Assembly: GCA_947259875.1 (NCBI GenBank)
Contig: CAMYNX010000014.1
Location: 1-46,156, forward strand
Length of the DNA: 46,156 nucleotides
From: an uncultured Gammaproteobacteria bacterium
GTDB taxonomy: Bacteria; Pseudomonadota; Gammaproteobacteria; Arenicellales; JAANXG01
Direction of reading: 5' to 3'
The notes under the pieces were generated by a model. It did no database searches, had not been told where the DNA came from, and worked only from the letters and a program-made list of their open reading frames with translations. Within the stretch, counting starts at the first letter, position 1. Every line of letters begins with the position of its first letter. Position numbers and translations under genes: made by a program. Of this stretch, positions 1 through 8,885 are shown piece by piece.

Positions 1-46
1 CCGGCTGATTACAAATCAGCTGCTCTACCAGCTGAGCTATGCGGGC
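1..46 (-). tRNA. tRNA-Thr (anticodon TGT), 3' part outside the window
   Basis: Read on the minus strand, the sequence starts with a 7-base acceptor arm GCCCGCA, then TAGCTCAG typical of the D arm, then an anticodon stem GCTGA/TCAGC enclosing the loop TTTGTAA. The anticodon is therefore TGT, decoding threonine ACA/ACG. The variable loop, T arm and 3' acceptor strand lie beyond the left edge. The gene follows the SPOR protein, coaX and birA on the same strand, an arrangement common in Gammaproteobacteria, where further tRNA genes and tuf often come next. Confidence 0.93.
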
Positions 47-204
47 CATGCCACCAGGGGGCGGATTGTAGGAAGAAACCGGTTGCGAGTCGACCTCCCG
101 CAACAGGCCTCAGGTCCGGCCCCTAATAGCAACACGCCAGTGCGCCGCTCCTCCGTTTTCGCCCGGTGGCGCGGAAACTTGCCGGCCGACCCGCATAATG
201 CGCG

Positions 205-834
205 TCAGGTGCAGGGAAAAACCCTCAGACGCGCGCGGTCACCCGCCCACTGAGTTTCACGCAGGACCCCCAACACCCCTTGGTTTGACTCGACATCGTG
301 AAGCTCCAACCAGTACGTCGGTCCCAGCTTTCGGGTCTCAGGGCGCGTCTTAGCGTGGACATCCTTCTTGATCAACTCCCGCATGAACTCATCGGCCCTG
401 GCCTGCTGGGAAAAAAGGCCCAACGAGATCAAGTCCTGGGCGGCGCGCTCGCTCTTCACATAGTGCTCGTTAATGCCGCTGTTACGCAGCACGTTCCGCT
501 GTCTCTCAACCTGCTCAGAGGTGTTGAACGGGCCGAGGTATACCCGATATGCGCGCACTTCACGTTTTTTGATAGCCAATGCCGTATACGGTACTGATAA
601 CTTGTTGAGGGTCTCCACTGCTTTAATGGATCCACTTTCATCGGAGAACGGGCCGACTCGATAACAAGAACCGGAACTACGATTGTTGCGCGCTGCAGGC
701 AGCTCACTAAGTAGTTCCATTCCATTGGCATTCACCGTGGAACGGACCGGCGTTGAGTCGCTGGTCTTATGGCCGGTCGCCCATAAATACATACCGACAT
801 TCGCAAGCACTAACAGTGCGAAAAACCATTTCAT
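205..834 (-). CDS. SPOR-domain membrane-anchored protein
   Basis: The 209-residue protein begins with a short hydrophobic segment (about residues 2-20, MKWFFALLVLANVGMYLW), which suggests an inner-membrane anchor or uncleaved signal. A first SPOR-like repeat follows around residues 55-125 (CYRVGPF...RAYRVYLGPF...) and a second, weaker one around 130-185 (ISLGLFSQQARADEF...). SPOR domains bind denuded septal peptidoglycan, so a role at the division site or in the cell wall is plausible but not shown. Its ATG overlaps the coaX stop in an ATGA, so it is probably translated from the birA-coaX transcript. The same three-gene arrangement occurs in many Gammaproteobacteria. The exact function is unknown. 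Confidence 0.85.
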   Translation of the reverse strand: MKWFFALLVLANVGMYLWATGHKTSDSTPVRSTVNANGMELLSELPAARNNRSSGSCYRVGPFSDESGSIKAVETLNKLSVPYTALAIKKREVRAYRVYLGPFNTSEQVERQRNVLRNSGINEHYVKSERAAQDLISLGLFSQQARADEFMRELIKKDVHAKTRPETRKLGPTYWLELHDVESNQGVLGVLRETQWAGDRARLRVFPCT

Positions 835-1568
835 AATCTAATCAGCACTTCCAACAAACCTTTCAACACCAATTCTGGGTCCAAGATGGTTTGCGTCTTC
901 AACAGAGGCTGCAGACGTATCGCGTCTCCTCCCGTTATATAGAATCTTAGTTGTTGTGCCAGAGTGTTTTCAATCTCACTCACAAGCCGGTCAACGCCAC
1001 CGGCTAATCCATTATAAATGCCGCTACTCACACAGTCCGCCGTGGAACGCCCGAGCACCGATACAAGCTGTGGCACGCTTGCGTTGACACCGCGCGTGTT
1101 CATTAACAGGCTATCATGGGCTAGCCTTAATCCCGGCAGGATAGCGCCACCTAAAAATTCATTATCGGCACTCAACGCATCTACGGTAATTGCGGTGCCA
1201 CAATCAATGATCCCTAAGGCACCATCCGAAAGTGTGCGGGCGCCAATCAACGCTGCCCAGCGGTCTGCTCCGAGCTGTTTGGGATCATGGTAATTATTGA
1301 CAATACCGTACGCGGTTTCCGTGGGCTCGAGAAACATTGGCCGAACCCGCCAGTAGCTCTGACACCATTTCACGAGGTCGGACTCGAACTGCTCTCCTTG
1401 CACGTTGGACACCATGATTCTACGTGGCACCGGTAAATAGTCCCAGCATGATTCGAACAATTCGGATATGGCGCCCGATATCGGAGTGCGATATCCACCA
1501 TCCCAGTGACCGTCCTCAACCGCTGCCCACTTTACGTAGTTATTGCCGACGTCAATCAGCAGATTCAT
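831..1568 (-). CDS. coaX: Type III pantothenate kinase CoaX
   Basis: The 245-residue protein phosphorylates pantothenate in the first step of coenzyme A synthesis; the type III enzymes belong to the ASKHA fold and are not inhibited by CoA. Visible motifs are the N-terminal phosphate loop IDVGNNYVKW (Asp6), GADRWAALIGA near residue 100, the catalytic region IIDCGTAITVDAL near 120, and GGAILPGLRL near 140. Length is normal for the family. Its ATG overlaps the birA stop in an ATGA and its own stop overlaps the SPOR gene start, so the three genes form a translationally coupled operon. This enzyme replaces CoaA in organisms that have it. Confidence 0.96.
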   Translation of the reverse strand: MNLLIDVGNNYVKWAAVEDGHWDGGYRTPISGAISELFESCWDYLPVPRRIMVSNVQGEQFESDLVKWCQSYWRVRPMFLEPTETAYGIVNNYHDPKQLGADRWAALIGARTLSDGALGIIDCGTAITVDALSADNEFLGGAILPGLRLAHDSLLMNTRGVNASVPQLVSVLGRSTADCVSSGIYNGLAGGVDRLVSEIENTLAQQLRFYITGGDAIRLQPLLKTQTILDPELVLKGLLEVLIRL

Positions 1569-2563
1569 TGTTCCAACCGCAATCGAGCATCGCCAGACAA
1601 AAAACGATGCGTGTGACCATTATCATCCACTACCAGCAATGCGCCGAATTCACTAGCACCCGATACGAGCCCACGAACCACGCCACGATGACCAACCAAT
1701 CTGACGCGACGACCGGTATACACATGCATGCGCTCCCACTCGGCCCTAAAAGCCTGAAAGCCAAGGTCTCCAAAACGCCCCAGCATCCGAGTTATCTCGG
1801 AGCTGCAGACTGCAATCAATTGGTTTCGATCCGTCACCATTCCGGTTATTTTGTTGAGATCCGTGTACGGTTGGTCAATGAGACCGGCGTCTGATTTTTC
1901 TAGGTGCACATTGATACCGATCCCCACAACAGTGATACATCTTCCAGCGGACTCACCATTCACGTCGATCAGTATGCCACCGAGTTTCGCGCCGCCGAAA
2001 ATCAGATCATTGGGCCATTTAATCCCAATACCTGTCACGGAGAACCTATGCAACGCCTGAACCACCGCCACCGAAGCCGCCAACCCGAGACCGGTGATAG
2101 ACTCGGGCCAAGCCGCGAATTCCCACCCAATAGAAAACATCACATTGCGATACGGAGACGCCACCCAATTGTGTCCACGCCGGCCCCGACCTTTTGATTG
2201 TGCTTCGGCGACGCACACATGCCCATGAATGCTGGATTGTAGTTGTCGCTTCAGCAACCAGTTATTAGTCGAATCGACTTGTTGCAATACGGTGACATGA
2301 CTCAGCCGGTTAGTGATATCTGCATCCAGCCCATCACGAATCAGGGTCGAATCAAGTAAATGCACATCTTGGGACAGCCTATAACCACGGCCTGGCACCC
2401 GGTGAATCGGGATTCCTTGGCGCATCAGCGCCTGCACGTGTTTGTGCACCGCCGCGCGGGAAATATTGAGGCGTTCACCCAGGACTGTTCCCGAGGTGAG
2501 TTCACCACTACTCAACATTGCGAGTAATTGGCTTCTGCTTCGGTTGGACACGGTGGCCGGCAT
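1565..2563 (-). CDS. birA: Bifunctional biotin-protein ligase / biotin operon repressor
   Basis: The 332-residue protein has an N-terminal winged helix-turn-helix (about residues 5-65, SRSQLLAMLSSGEL...SRAAVHKHVQAL), followed by the biotin ligase domain with the adenylate-binding loop GRGRRGHNW near residue 125 and KWPNDL near 183, and a C-terminal SH3-like domain. It activates biotin with ATP and attaches it to biotin carboxyl carrier protein. The DNA-binding domain implies that it also represses biotin genes in its biotinyl-AMP form. It is the first gene of the birA-coaX-SPOR operon and is divergent from ispG, with about 130 bp between them that should hold both promoters. No bio genes lie in the window. 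Confidence 0.96.
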   Translation of the reverse strand: MPATVSNRSRSQLLAMLSSGELTSGTVLGERLNISRAAVHKHVQALMRQGIPIHRVPGRGYRLSQDVHLLDSTLIRDGLDADITNRLSHVTVLQQVDSTNNWLLKRQLQSSIHGHVCVAEAQSKGRGRRGHNWVASPYRNVMFSIGWEFAAWPESITGLGLAASVAVVQALHRFSVTGIGIKWPNDLIFGGAKLGGILIDVNGESAGRCITVVGIGINVHLEKSDAGLIDQPYTDLNKITGMVTDRNQLIAVCSSEITRMLGRFGDLGFQAFRAEWERMHVYTGRRVRLVGHRGVVRGLVSGASEFGALLVVDDNGHTHRFLSGDARLRLEQ

Positions 2564-2701
2564 TGATTGTTAAGATTCTGATCTGCCAGGAAACTGTGGA
2601 TTTTCGCGGAATTTCCATGACCTGCGGCCATCCGACCATTGCGCCTGGCGGCGGAACCGATTAGTTTACGATCCCCGCGAATCCAACGCATCATGCAATC
2701 T

Positions 2702-3850
2702 ATGCACATTTCTCGCAACCCGACACGGTCCGTTTCAATCGGGCAGGTGACGATTGGGTCGCATCATCCTATTGTAGTACAGAGCATGTGCGCTACCCGC
2801 ACTCAGGATGTTGACGCGACTGTGTCCCAGGTCAATGACCTTGCGGCCGCCGGTGCCGGGATTGTGCGTATCGCGGTAGACAACCGCAAAGATGCCCGCG
2901 CTTTGACAGTAATTCGCCAACAGACCGACATCACGCTCTCGGTGGATCTTCAGGAGAACTATCGAATGGCGGAATTAGTGGCGCCCTATGTCGAAAAGAT
3001 TCGCTACAACCCCGGACACTTGTACCACCACGAAAAACACAAGCCCTGGCAGGACAAAGTGCGGTATCTGGCGGATATTGCTGGCGCCAACCACTGTGCG
3101 ATGCGGGTGGGTGTGAACTGTGGATCCGTTGATCCCGAAAAGTTGAACAAATATCCACGCGACGATGCCGTGTCCCCGATGGTGGACAGCGCCCTGGAAC
3201 ATTGTGATTTGCTCGATTCAATCGGCTTTAGGCGGTATTGCGTGTCACTGAAAGACTCGAATCCCAACCACGTCATCGATGCCAACCGCCGCTTTGCCGC
3301 ACAACGCCCCGACGTCCCCCTGCATCTAGGGGTCACCGAAGCCGGCATGCCGCCGGATGGCATCATCAAGACGCGCATCGCATTTGAGCAATTGATTGGC
3401 ATGGGCATCGGTGACACGGTGCGCGTGTCGCTCACCTTGCCTAACGTGGACAAGCCTGATGAAGTCCGTGCCGGTCACGATATCCTCAAGGATATCTACG
3501 CTGGGCGCGTGCGCAGCGTGGTACGGTATGACAGTGACAAGCTAAACATTATCAGTTGTCCGAGTTGTTCGCGGGTTGAAAATGAAGCCTTCGTTGACCT
3601 CGCGCAAAAGGTCAAAGCTATGACCGATTATGCACAGCAACACGCGATCACCATTGCGGTGATGGGGTGCCGGGTCAACGGGCCGGGCGAAACCGATGAC
3701 GCCGATCTTGGACTTTGGTGCGGCCCGAAGTACGTCAATCTGAAACGGGGCGGGAACAAGGTCGGCGCTTATAAATACGACGAAATCTTGGCGCGCTTGA
3801 AACAAGAATTGGATGGGCTGATCGCGGCGAAAACGAACTCATATTCGTAG
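2702..3850 (+). CDS. ispG: 4-hydroxy-3-methylbut-2-enyl diphosphate synthase IspG (atypical subtype)
   Basis: IspG is an iron-sulfur enzyme of the MEP isoprenoid pathway that converts MEcPP to HMBPP. From the ATG at 2702 the protein has 382 residues. The cluster ligands are visible as CPSC (Cys286, Cys289) and GCRVNGPGE (Cys323, with Glu330 as a probable fourth ligand). Other starts in frame are ATG 2693 and TTG 2639; 2702 was chosen because the N-terminus then matches the usual family start just before the SIGQVTIG strand. None has a clear Shine-Dalgarno. The middle part (for example [17 protein letters not shown] and [18 protein letters not shown]) departs from the Escherichia coli-type enzyme and may represent a different IspG branch. 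Transcription ends at the terminator at 3879-3915. Confidence 0.93.
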   Translation: MHISRNPTRSVSIGQVTIGSHHPIVVQSMCATRTQDVDATVSQVNDLAAAGAGIVRIAVDNRKDARALTVIRQQTDITLSVDLQENYRMAELVAPYVEKIRYNPGHLYHHEKHKPWQDKVRYLADIAGANHCAMRVGVNCGSVDPEKLNKYPRDDAVSPMVDSALEHCDLLDSIGFRRYCVSLKDSNPNHVIDANRRFAAQRPDVPLHLGVTEAGMPPDGIIKTRIAFEQLIGMGIGDTVRVSLTLPNVDKPDEVRAGHDILKDIYAGRVRSVVRYDSDKLNIISCPSCSRVENEAFVDLAQKVKAMTDYAQQHAITIAVMGCRVNGPGETDDADLGLWCGPKYVNLKRGGNKVGAYKYDEILARLKQELDGLIAAKTNSYS

Positions 3851-3878
3851 ATTGCTTGCCACCGTCAGTTTCCGCGAA

Positions 3879-3915
3879 AAAAGGCCCGGCGAGCCGCTTA
3901 GCCGCCGGGCCTTTT
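3879..3915. terminator. Bidirectional intrinsic terminator between ispG and livK
   Basis: A perfect 13-bp inverted repeat (AAAAGGCCCGGCG at 3879-3891 and its complement at 3903-3915) encloses an 11-base loop. A run of A on one side and T on the other gives a T tract in both directions. It sits 28 bp after the ispG stop and 19 bp before the livK stop, so it can end both convergent transcripts. Confidence 0.93.
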
Positions 3916-3934
3916 CGCTCAAACTCGCCACGAC

Positions 3935-5035
3935 TTACATGTAGTCGTAGGTACCGTCCTTCCAGATGTAGAACACGTAACCGGGTGCCGTCACGTCGCC
4001 CTTTGCATCGAAGCCGATTTTACCGAGCACGGTATCGAACTGGTTCTTGCGCAGCGCATCGACAACCTTGTTGGTATCCGTGCCACCGGCCTTGTTCACG
4101 GCATCCATCCAAGCCTGGATCGCCCCATAGGTATACAGGGTGTAACCCTCCGGCTCATAACCACCATCGCGGAATTTCTTCACTACCGGGGCTGCGGATG
4201 GGTTTTTGCGCGGATCGGGACTGAAGGTCATCAGCGTGCCTGCCCCGGCCTTGCCGGTGATTTTCCAAAACTCATCGGTCACCAAAGCGTCGCCTGACAC
4301 CAACTGTACGTTGTAACCCTGCTCGCGCGCCTGCCGGATCATCAGGCCTGCCTCGGTGTGGTAGCCGCCAAGATAGAACACATCGATACCGGCGCCTTTC
4401 ATTTTCGAGACCAATGCCGAATAGTCTTTCTCACCAGCGGTGTAGGCCTCGTACATCGCCTCTTTCATGCCACGCTTGTTGAGCTGTTTCTTGGTTTCAT
4501 CGGCGAGGCCTTTACCGTATGCAGTCTTGTCATGAAGAACCGCGATCTTTTTCCCGGCATAGGTGTCGGCGAGGAAATTACCGGCCACGAGTCCTTGTTG
4601 ATCGTCGCGGCCGCAAGTACGGAACACATTGGGACCACCTTCTTCGGTCAGTTTCGGGTTGGTGGACGCCGGCGAGATCTGCAGCATGTTCTCCTCTTCG
4701 TAGACCTTGGAGGCCGGGATCGAGGATCCGGAGCAGAAATGCCCGGCAACGAATACCACGCCGTCGCTGGCCATCTTGTTAGCGATCGCCACCGCCTGCT
4801 TCGGGTCACAGGCATCATCTTCGATGCTCAACTGGAGCTTTTGACCCATAACACCACCGGCGGCATTGATGTCCGCCACCGCCATTTCCGCGCCGCGCTT
4901 CATCTGCTCACCAAACGAAGCGTACTGGCCGGTCATCGGACCGGCGACGGCAATCTTGATGTCGGCCATCGCACCCGAAGCGCCGAACAGCGCGGTAAGT
5001 GCGGTGGCGACTATTGCAATTGTCAGTTTTCTCAT
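3935..5035 (-). CDS. livK: Branched-chain amino acid ABC transporter, periplasmic substrate-binding protein
   Basis: The 366-residue type I periplasmic binding protein has a clear Sec signal peptide (MRKLTIAIVATALTALFGAS, cleavage near GAMA-DI), followed by the family hallmark IAVAGPMTGQYASFGEQMKRGAEMAVADINAAGG. The start at 5035 is set by a strong Shine-Dalgarno (GGAGGAG) about 9 bases upstream; a TTG at 5053 would place that site inside the gene. The protein captures branched-chain or related amino acids, or short amides, for the LivHMGF transporter encoded just upstream in the same direction. A 125-bp gap after the preceding gene could hold a separate promoter, which would help the high expression binding proteins need. 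The true ligand cannot be read from sequence. Confidence 0.95.
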   Translation of the reverse strand: MRKLTIAIVATALTALFGASGAMADIKIAVAGPMTGQYASFGEQMKRGAEMAVADINAAGGVMGQKLQLSIEDDACDPKQAVAIANKMASDGVVFVAGHFCSGSSIPASKVYEEENMLQISPASTNPKLTEEGGPNVFRTCGRDDQQGLVAGNFLADTYAGKKIAVLHDKTAYGKGLADETKKQLNKRGMKEAMYEAYTAGEKDYSALVSKMKGAGIDVFYLGGYHTEAGLMIRQAREQGYNVQLVSGDALVTDEFWKITGKAGAGTLMTFSPDPRKNPSAAPVVKKFRDGGYEPEGYTLYTYGAIQAWMDAVNKAGGTDTNKVVDALRKNQFDTVLGKIGFDAKGDVTAPGYVFYIWKDGTYDYM

Positions 5036-5160
5036 CAGTAAAATCTCCTCCAAATGGGGGTTTTGTTAGACGTTGAATCCATCCACAACTCCAGACATCC
5101 CTGGCCAAGGTGCGGGTAAATGTAGCATATGTGAATACAGCGTTACATCTGCTTGGAAAC

Positions 5161-5526
5161 TCAATCGCCAGTGTCGGTCGGATCTACTGACTTCCAGCCG
5201 AACGGGCCCACACGCCGGTACAGCCACGGATACTGACTCACCATTTTCCGGGCCTGGGTCAGTCGATACGCAAACAGGGTGATGACAATCAATACCGCGG
5301 TGTCAATGAGGTAACCGCTGGCCGACAGCAATTCGCCGTCGAACAAGGCATAGGTTAAAAAGCGGTCGACGAGTCCCAACAATATACTGTAGATCACCGC
5401 ATGCCAAACCGGTTTCCAGGTGTTAGCAAGGGCTTGGCCGGTCATGAAGGCGGCAAAACCTATGACCACGACAGTCAAACCCAGAAACACCGGCATCGAA
5501 GTCCCCAACAACGGCATCGTATTCAT
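5161..5526 (-). CDS. Small liv-operon membrane protein (DUF6867-like)
   Basis: The 121-residue protein has three to four predicted membrane helices (about residues 11-33, 40-58, 70-90) and a hydrophilic C-terminus ending RRVGPFGWKSVDPTDTGD. Its ATG overlaps the livF stop as ATGA, preceded by a purine-rich GGAGGGGGG, so it is translated together with livF. It lies between the ATPase and binding-protein genes of a complete liv operon. I believe it belongs to the DUF6867 family seen in other liv operons, but this is from memory. Its location suggests an accessory subunit or assembly factor for the transporter; no function is established. Confidence 0.75.
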   Translation of the reverse strand: MNTMPLLGTSMPVFLGLTVVVIGFAAFMTGQALANTWKPVWHAVIYSILLGLVDRFLTYALFDGELLSASGYLIDTAVLIVITLFAYRLTQARKMVSQYPWLYRRVGPFGWKSVDPTDTGD

Positions 5527-6242
5527 TTGTGCCCCCCTTCGAGATACGCTGCGCGGATTTCCTTGTTGGACAACAACTCCTGACCGGTCCCGGACATAAT
5601 AATCTGGCCATTGGCCATGACGTAACCTCGATGTGCCAAACGCAAGGCATGAAAGGCATTCTGTTCCACCAGGAACACGGTGACTCCCTGTGTTTCGTTG
5701 ATTTCTTTGATGACCGCAAAGATTTGCTTTACCAACAGCGGTGCAAGTCCTAAAGACGGTTCGTCCAGCAACAACAACCGTGGCCGGCTCATCAATGCCC
5801 GGGCAATCGCCAACATCTGCTGCTCGCCGCCTGACAGGGTGCCACCCCGTTGGTGCTGCCGTTCCTTCAAAATTGGATACAAGGTGAATACCCGCTCCCG
5901 ATCTTCGTCGAAGTACGCCGGATCGGTAATCGCCGCGCCCATTTGCAAGTTTTCGAGCACGGTCATAAACGGAAAGATGCGCCGACCCTCCGGTGATTGC
6001 GCGATCCCGCGGCGAATAATCTGGTGTGTTAATAATTGGGTGATGTCGGCGCCGTCAAACTCGACGGTGCCCGCCGACGCGCACGGATTACCGCAAATCG
6101 TCATCAGCAAGGTGGATTTTCCCGCGCCGTTGGCGCCGATCAGGGTCACGATCTCACCTTCTTTGATCTCCACATCCACCCCGCGCAGCGCCTCGATACG
6201 ACCATAAAACGTATGAATACCGGACACCTTGAGCAAGCTCAT
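5523..6242 (-). CDS. livF: Branched-chain amino acid ABC transporter ATP-binding protein LivF
   Basis: The 239-residue ABC ATPase has Walker A GANGAGKST (about residues 37-45), the signature LSGGEQQMLAIARAL near 136, and Walker B LLLLDEPSLGLAP near 160. The phrase IARALMSRPRLLLLDEPSLGLAPLLV is diagnostic of LivF. It pairs with LivG to power uptake through LivHM. It starts two bases after the livG stop and overlaps the next gene by four bases, so it is tightly coupled. Length is normal. Confidence 0.96.
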   Translation of the reverse strand: MSLLKVSGIHTFYGRIEALRGVDVEIKEGEIVTLIGANGAGKSTLLMTICGNPCASAGTVEFDGADITQLLTHQIIRRGIAQSPEGRRIFPFMTVLENLQMGAAITDPAYFDEDRERVFTLYPILKERQHQRGGTLSGGEQQMLAIARALMSRPRLLLLDEPSLGLAPLLVKQIFAVIKEINETQGVTVFLVEQNAFHALRLAHRGYVMANGQIIMSGTGQELLSNKEIRAAYLEGGHK

Positions 6243-6244
6243 GC

Positions 6245-7114
6245 CTAAGACACCGGGTGCTCGAGGTCTTGGGCGACCACTTCCGGCAGCGCCTCGTCTT
6301 CGGTTTCGCCCAAATAAGCGCGAATGACATCGGGATTGTTCTTGATTTCATCGGGGGTACCGGCTGCAATCTTACGGCCGTAGTCGAGCACAATGATGCG
6401 GTCGGAGATCTCCATCACCACCGACATGTCGTGTTCGATCAACAATAAACCGATCTGGTGTTCATCGCGTATATAGCGGAGTAGCTGGTTTAATTCGGCG
6501 GATTCTTTCGGATTCAATCCCGCGGCCGGCTCATCCAGGCATAACAAAACCGGTCTGATGCACATCGCACGGGCAATCTCCAAGCGGCGCTGGTCACCAT
6601 AAGGCAGATTACCCGCGTCCCAGTCAGCGCGCGTGGTTAACCGTGTGCGATCCAGCCAATATTTAGCGCGCTCCACCGCTTTATTTTCGGCGTCACGATA
6701 GCGACGCATGCCCAACAGACCCGCCACCGAAAAGCCCGAGGCACGCATCAAGTCGTTGTGTTGCGCGAGGATCAAATTTTCGAGTACCGACATCGCGGGA
6801 AATAAACGGATGTTCTGAAAGGTCCGCGCCACACCAGCGCGCTGCGGGATCTGATAGCCCTCCATGCGCTCCAGCAACAGCGCACCTTTAGCCGGATGAT
6901 TCAGGGTCAACCTGCCCACCGTCGGTTTGTAGAATCCGGTTAGACAATTGAATACCGTGGTCTTGCCTGCGCCGTTCGGTCCGATGATGGCGGTGATTTC
7001 GCAATTGTCACCACTAAACGAGACATCGTCGATCGCCACCAGGCCACCGAAACGCATGGTCAGGTGATCCACCGAAATCAGCGGCCCACCATGGTCATGA
7101 GACAGGGCATTCAC
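6245..7114 (-). CDS. livG: Branched-chain amino acid ABC transporter ATP-binding protein LivG
   Basis: From the GTG at 7114 the protein has 289 residues. That start overlaps the livM stop (GTGA) and is preceded by a strong Shine-Dalgarno AAGGAGGG; longer readings to 7198 run into livM. Walker A is GPNGAGKTT, the Q-loop region is [19 protein letters not shown], the signature-like region is [15 protein letters not shown] and Walker B is [13 protein letters not shown]. The LPYG form of the signature and the GLNPKES motif are typical of LivG. It is the partner of LivF in the same operon. The C-terminal tail (about 25 acidic residues, [20 protein letters not shown]) goes beyond the usual end. Confidence 0.96.
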   Translation of the reverse strand: MNALSHDHGGPLISVDHLTMRFGGLVAIDDVSFSGDNCEITAIIGPNGAGKTTVFNCLTGFYKPTVGRLTLNHPAKGALLLERMEGYQIPQRAGVARTFQNIRLFPAMSVLENLILAQHNDLMRASGFSVAGLLGMRRYRDAENKAVERAKYWLDRTRLTTRADWDAGNLPYGDQRRLEIARAMCIRPVLLCLDEPAAGLNPKESAELNQLLRYIRDEHQIGLLLIEHDMSVVMEISDRIIVLDYGRKIAAGTPDEIKNNPDVIRAYLGETEDEALPEVVAQDLEHPVS

Positions 7115-8628
7115 GACTCGCCCTCCTTCTCTGGCGGCCCATCGGGATACAGACGAATGGTTGGCTCCCGATGTGCGAGCAGACCGCTGGGCCGCCATAC
7201 CATGATCGTCACCATCGCCGCTCCAAACGCCAGCATGCGGTATTGTTGCAGTTCCCGGAAAAACTCGGGCAATCCGATCAACAAAATTGCCGCGAGAACC
7301 ACACCGATCTGGCTGCCGAACCCGCCCAACACGACGATGGCCAGGATGATGGCAGACTCGATGAACGTAAAACTCTCGGGACTGATGAAACCTTGCCGGG
7401 TGGCAAAGAACGAACCGCCAAAGCCCCCGAACATGGCGCCGATGGAAAACGCAGTCAGTTTGGTATTACGCGGATTGATACCGATGCTGCGGCAGGCAGT
7501 CTCATCTTCGCGCAACGCCTCCCAGGCACGACCCACAGGCAGCTTGCGGATACGCAGCGTGAAAAAGTTGGTGACCAGCGCCATCGCCAGGATCAGGTAG
7601 TAAAGGAAAATGATGCGATCCAGCGGGGAGTAAGTGAGCCCGAAAAACTCGTGAAAAGACTCCGTGCCCTCAGGGGGACGGCGGGTAAACGGCAAACCGA
7701 AAAATGTCGGCCGCGGAATCCCTGATATACCGTCGGGACCCTTGGTAAATTCGTACCAGTTGAGGAGAATGACGCGCACCATCTCGCCGAATCCCAGCGT
7801 GACGATTGCCAGGTAATCACCACGCAAGCGCAGCACCGGAAAACCGAGCAGGATGCCCGCAAATGCCGCCATGATTCCGGCGAAAGGCAGGCAGGTCCAG
7901 AACCCAAGGTCAAAATACGTTGCCAACAGTGCATAGCTGTAGGCGCCCACGGCGTAAAACGCCACATAACCCAAGTCCAACAACCCCGCCAAGCCGACCA
8001 CGATGTTGAGGCCCCAACCCAACATGATGTAGGTCACGACCAGGATCGCGACATCCAACAATCGGCGGTCCGCCACCGGGAGAAATGGCAGCATTATGGC
8101 CACACCGAGCATCAGCGGCCCGAAGTATTTCGCCGCGCGCTGCACCTGGGCACTGAAGCGGTCCATCGCCGCCTCGCGGTCTACCGCAACCTGCGACGGG
8201 CGCGCACGCGACCAAAACCAAGCGGCGCGACCAGCCAGAATCAGCGCGAACAACGTAATCAGCCAGTTAACTACGAGGCTTTCAAACGGCAGAAACCGCC
8301 CCACTCCTTGATCGGCATCAACGATGTTGCCAATCAGCAACACCAACATCGCGGCACTGAATGCCCCGGCACCGATGAGTACCGGTATGAAGTGCCGCTC
8401 GCGCAGCAGGACAAATCCGACCCGTCCGGCAACCGCTACCACTGTCGCCAAGATCACTTGTCCAAAACGGGTAACGATATCCAGGCCGCCGGGGACATCT
8501 TCGGTCTTGAAGCCCACCAATCCAATCGTCAATCCGAAGACCACGACCGCGACATAGCCCGCCTCCTTGAACAGTGCTGGCAGATTCAGCGGCCGCGCTT
8601 TGAATTCTTCAGAAGACGGAGTGGCCAT
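7111..8628 (-). CDS. livM: Branched-chain amino acid ABC transporter permease LivM
   Basis: The 505-residue membrane protein has an N-terminal extension of about 170 residues with several helices before the conserved permease core ([33 protein letters not shown] around residue 200, the ABC-contact loop [22 protein letters not shown] around 380). This long form is known in other Proteobacteria. Its start codon lies only about five bases from the end of the repeat element at 8634-8885, and no Shine-Dalgarno is visible between them, so translation may depend on the element's sequence or on a start slightly downstream. Its stop overlaps the livG start. It forms the translocation pore with LivH. 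Confidence 0.94.
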   Translation of the reverse strand: MATPSSEEFKARPLNLPALFKEAGYVAVVVFGLTIGLVGFKTEDVPGGLDIVTRFGQVILATVVAVAGRVGFVLLRERHFIPVLIGAGAFSAAMLVLLIGNIVDADQGVGRFLPFESLVVNWLITLFALILAGRAAWFWSRARPSQVAVDREAAMDRFSAQVQRAAKYFGPLMLGVAIMLPFLPVADRRLLDVAILVVTYIMLGWGLNIVVGLAGLLDLGYVAFYAVGAYSYALLATYFDLGFWTCLPFAGIMAAFAGILLGFPVLRLRGDYLAIVTLGFGEMVRVILLNWYEFTKGPDGISGIPRPTFFGLPFTRRPPEGTESFHEFFGLTYSPLDRIIFLYYLILAMALVTNFFTLRIRKLPVGRAWEALREDETACRSIGINPRNTKLTAFSIGAMFGGFGGSFFATRQGFISPESFTFIESAIILAIVVLGGFGSQIGVVLAAILLIGLPEFFRELQQYRMLAFGAAMVTIMVWRPSGLLAHREPTIRLYPDGPPEKEGES

Positions 8629-8633
8629 ATGGC

Positions 8634-8885
8634 TAGCCCGTATATTGCACCAAGGATCCCGGATGATGGCGAAGGGATCGGGCGGCTGGACGCCGCGTTG
8701 GAGCGAAATGCATAGCCGTAGCTATGGATTGAGTGAAGCGCAAGTCCAGGCGTTCGAGACCGAGCCAGCGCCGGGATAGGCAATTATTTCGGTACAAATA
8801 GTTGTGCCAGGTATTGAACAAATCGCCCATTTTAAACATATTGTTAATCCTTAATTTTGGCCGCCTTGGTGCAATATATGGGCTA
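8634..8885. mobile_element. Repeat element copy 1: MITE-like, between livH and livM
   Basis: This 252-bp non-coding element has imperfect terminal inverted repeats of about 22 bp, starting TAGCCCGTATATTGCACC on the left and reading TAGCCCATATATTGCACC inward from the right. A conserved module next to the left end (GGATCCCGGATGATGGCGA...CGCCGGGATAG, 8653-8780) matches copy 2 closely and contains the small palindrome ATAGC-CGTA-GCTAT. The remaining part (about 8781-8862) is AT-rich and unrelated to copy 2. It fills almost the whole space between livM and livH. Its right-hand TAG, read on the minus strand, is the livH stop codon. No transposase is encoded. A TA target duplication is inferred from TA at both ends. 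Confidence 0.8.

Noticed and set aside
4358-5041. 227-codon open frame opposite livK
   Set aside because: It is an antisense shadow of a well-supported binding-protein gene with no domain of its own.
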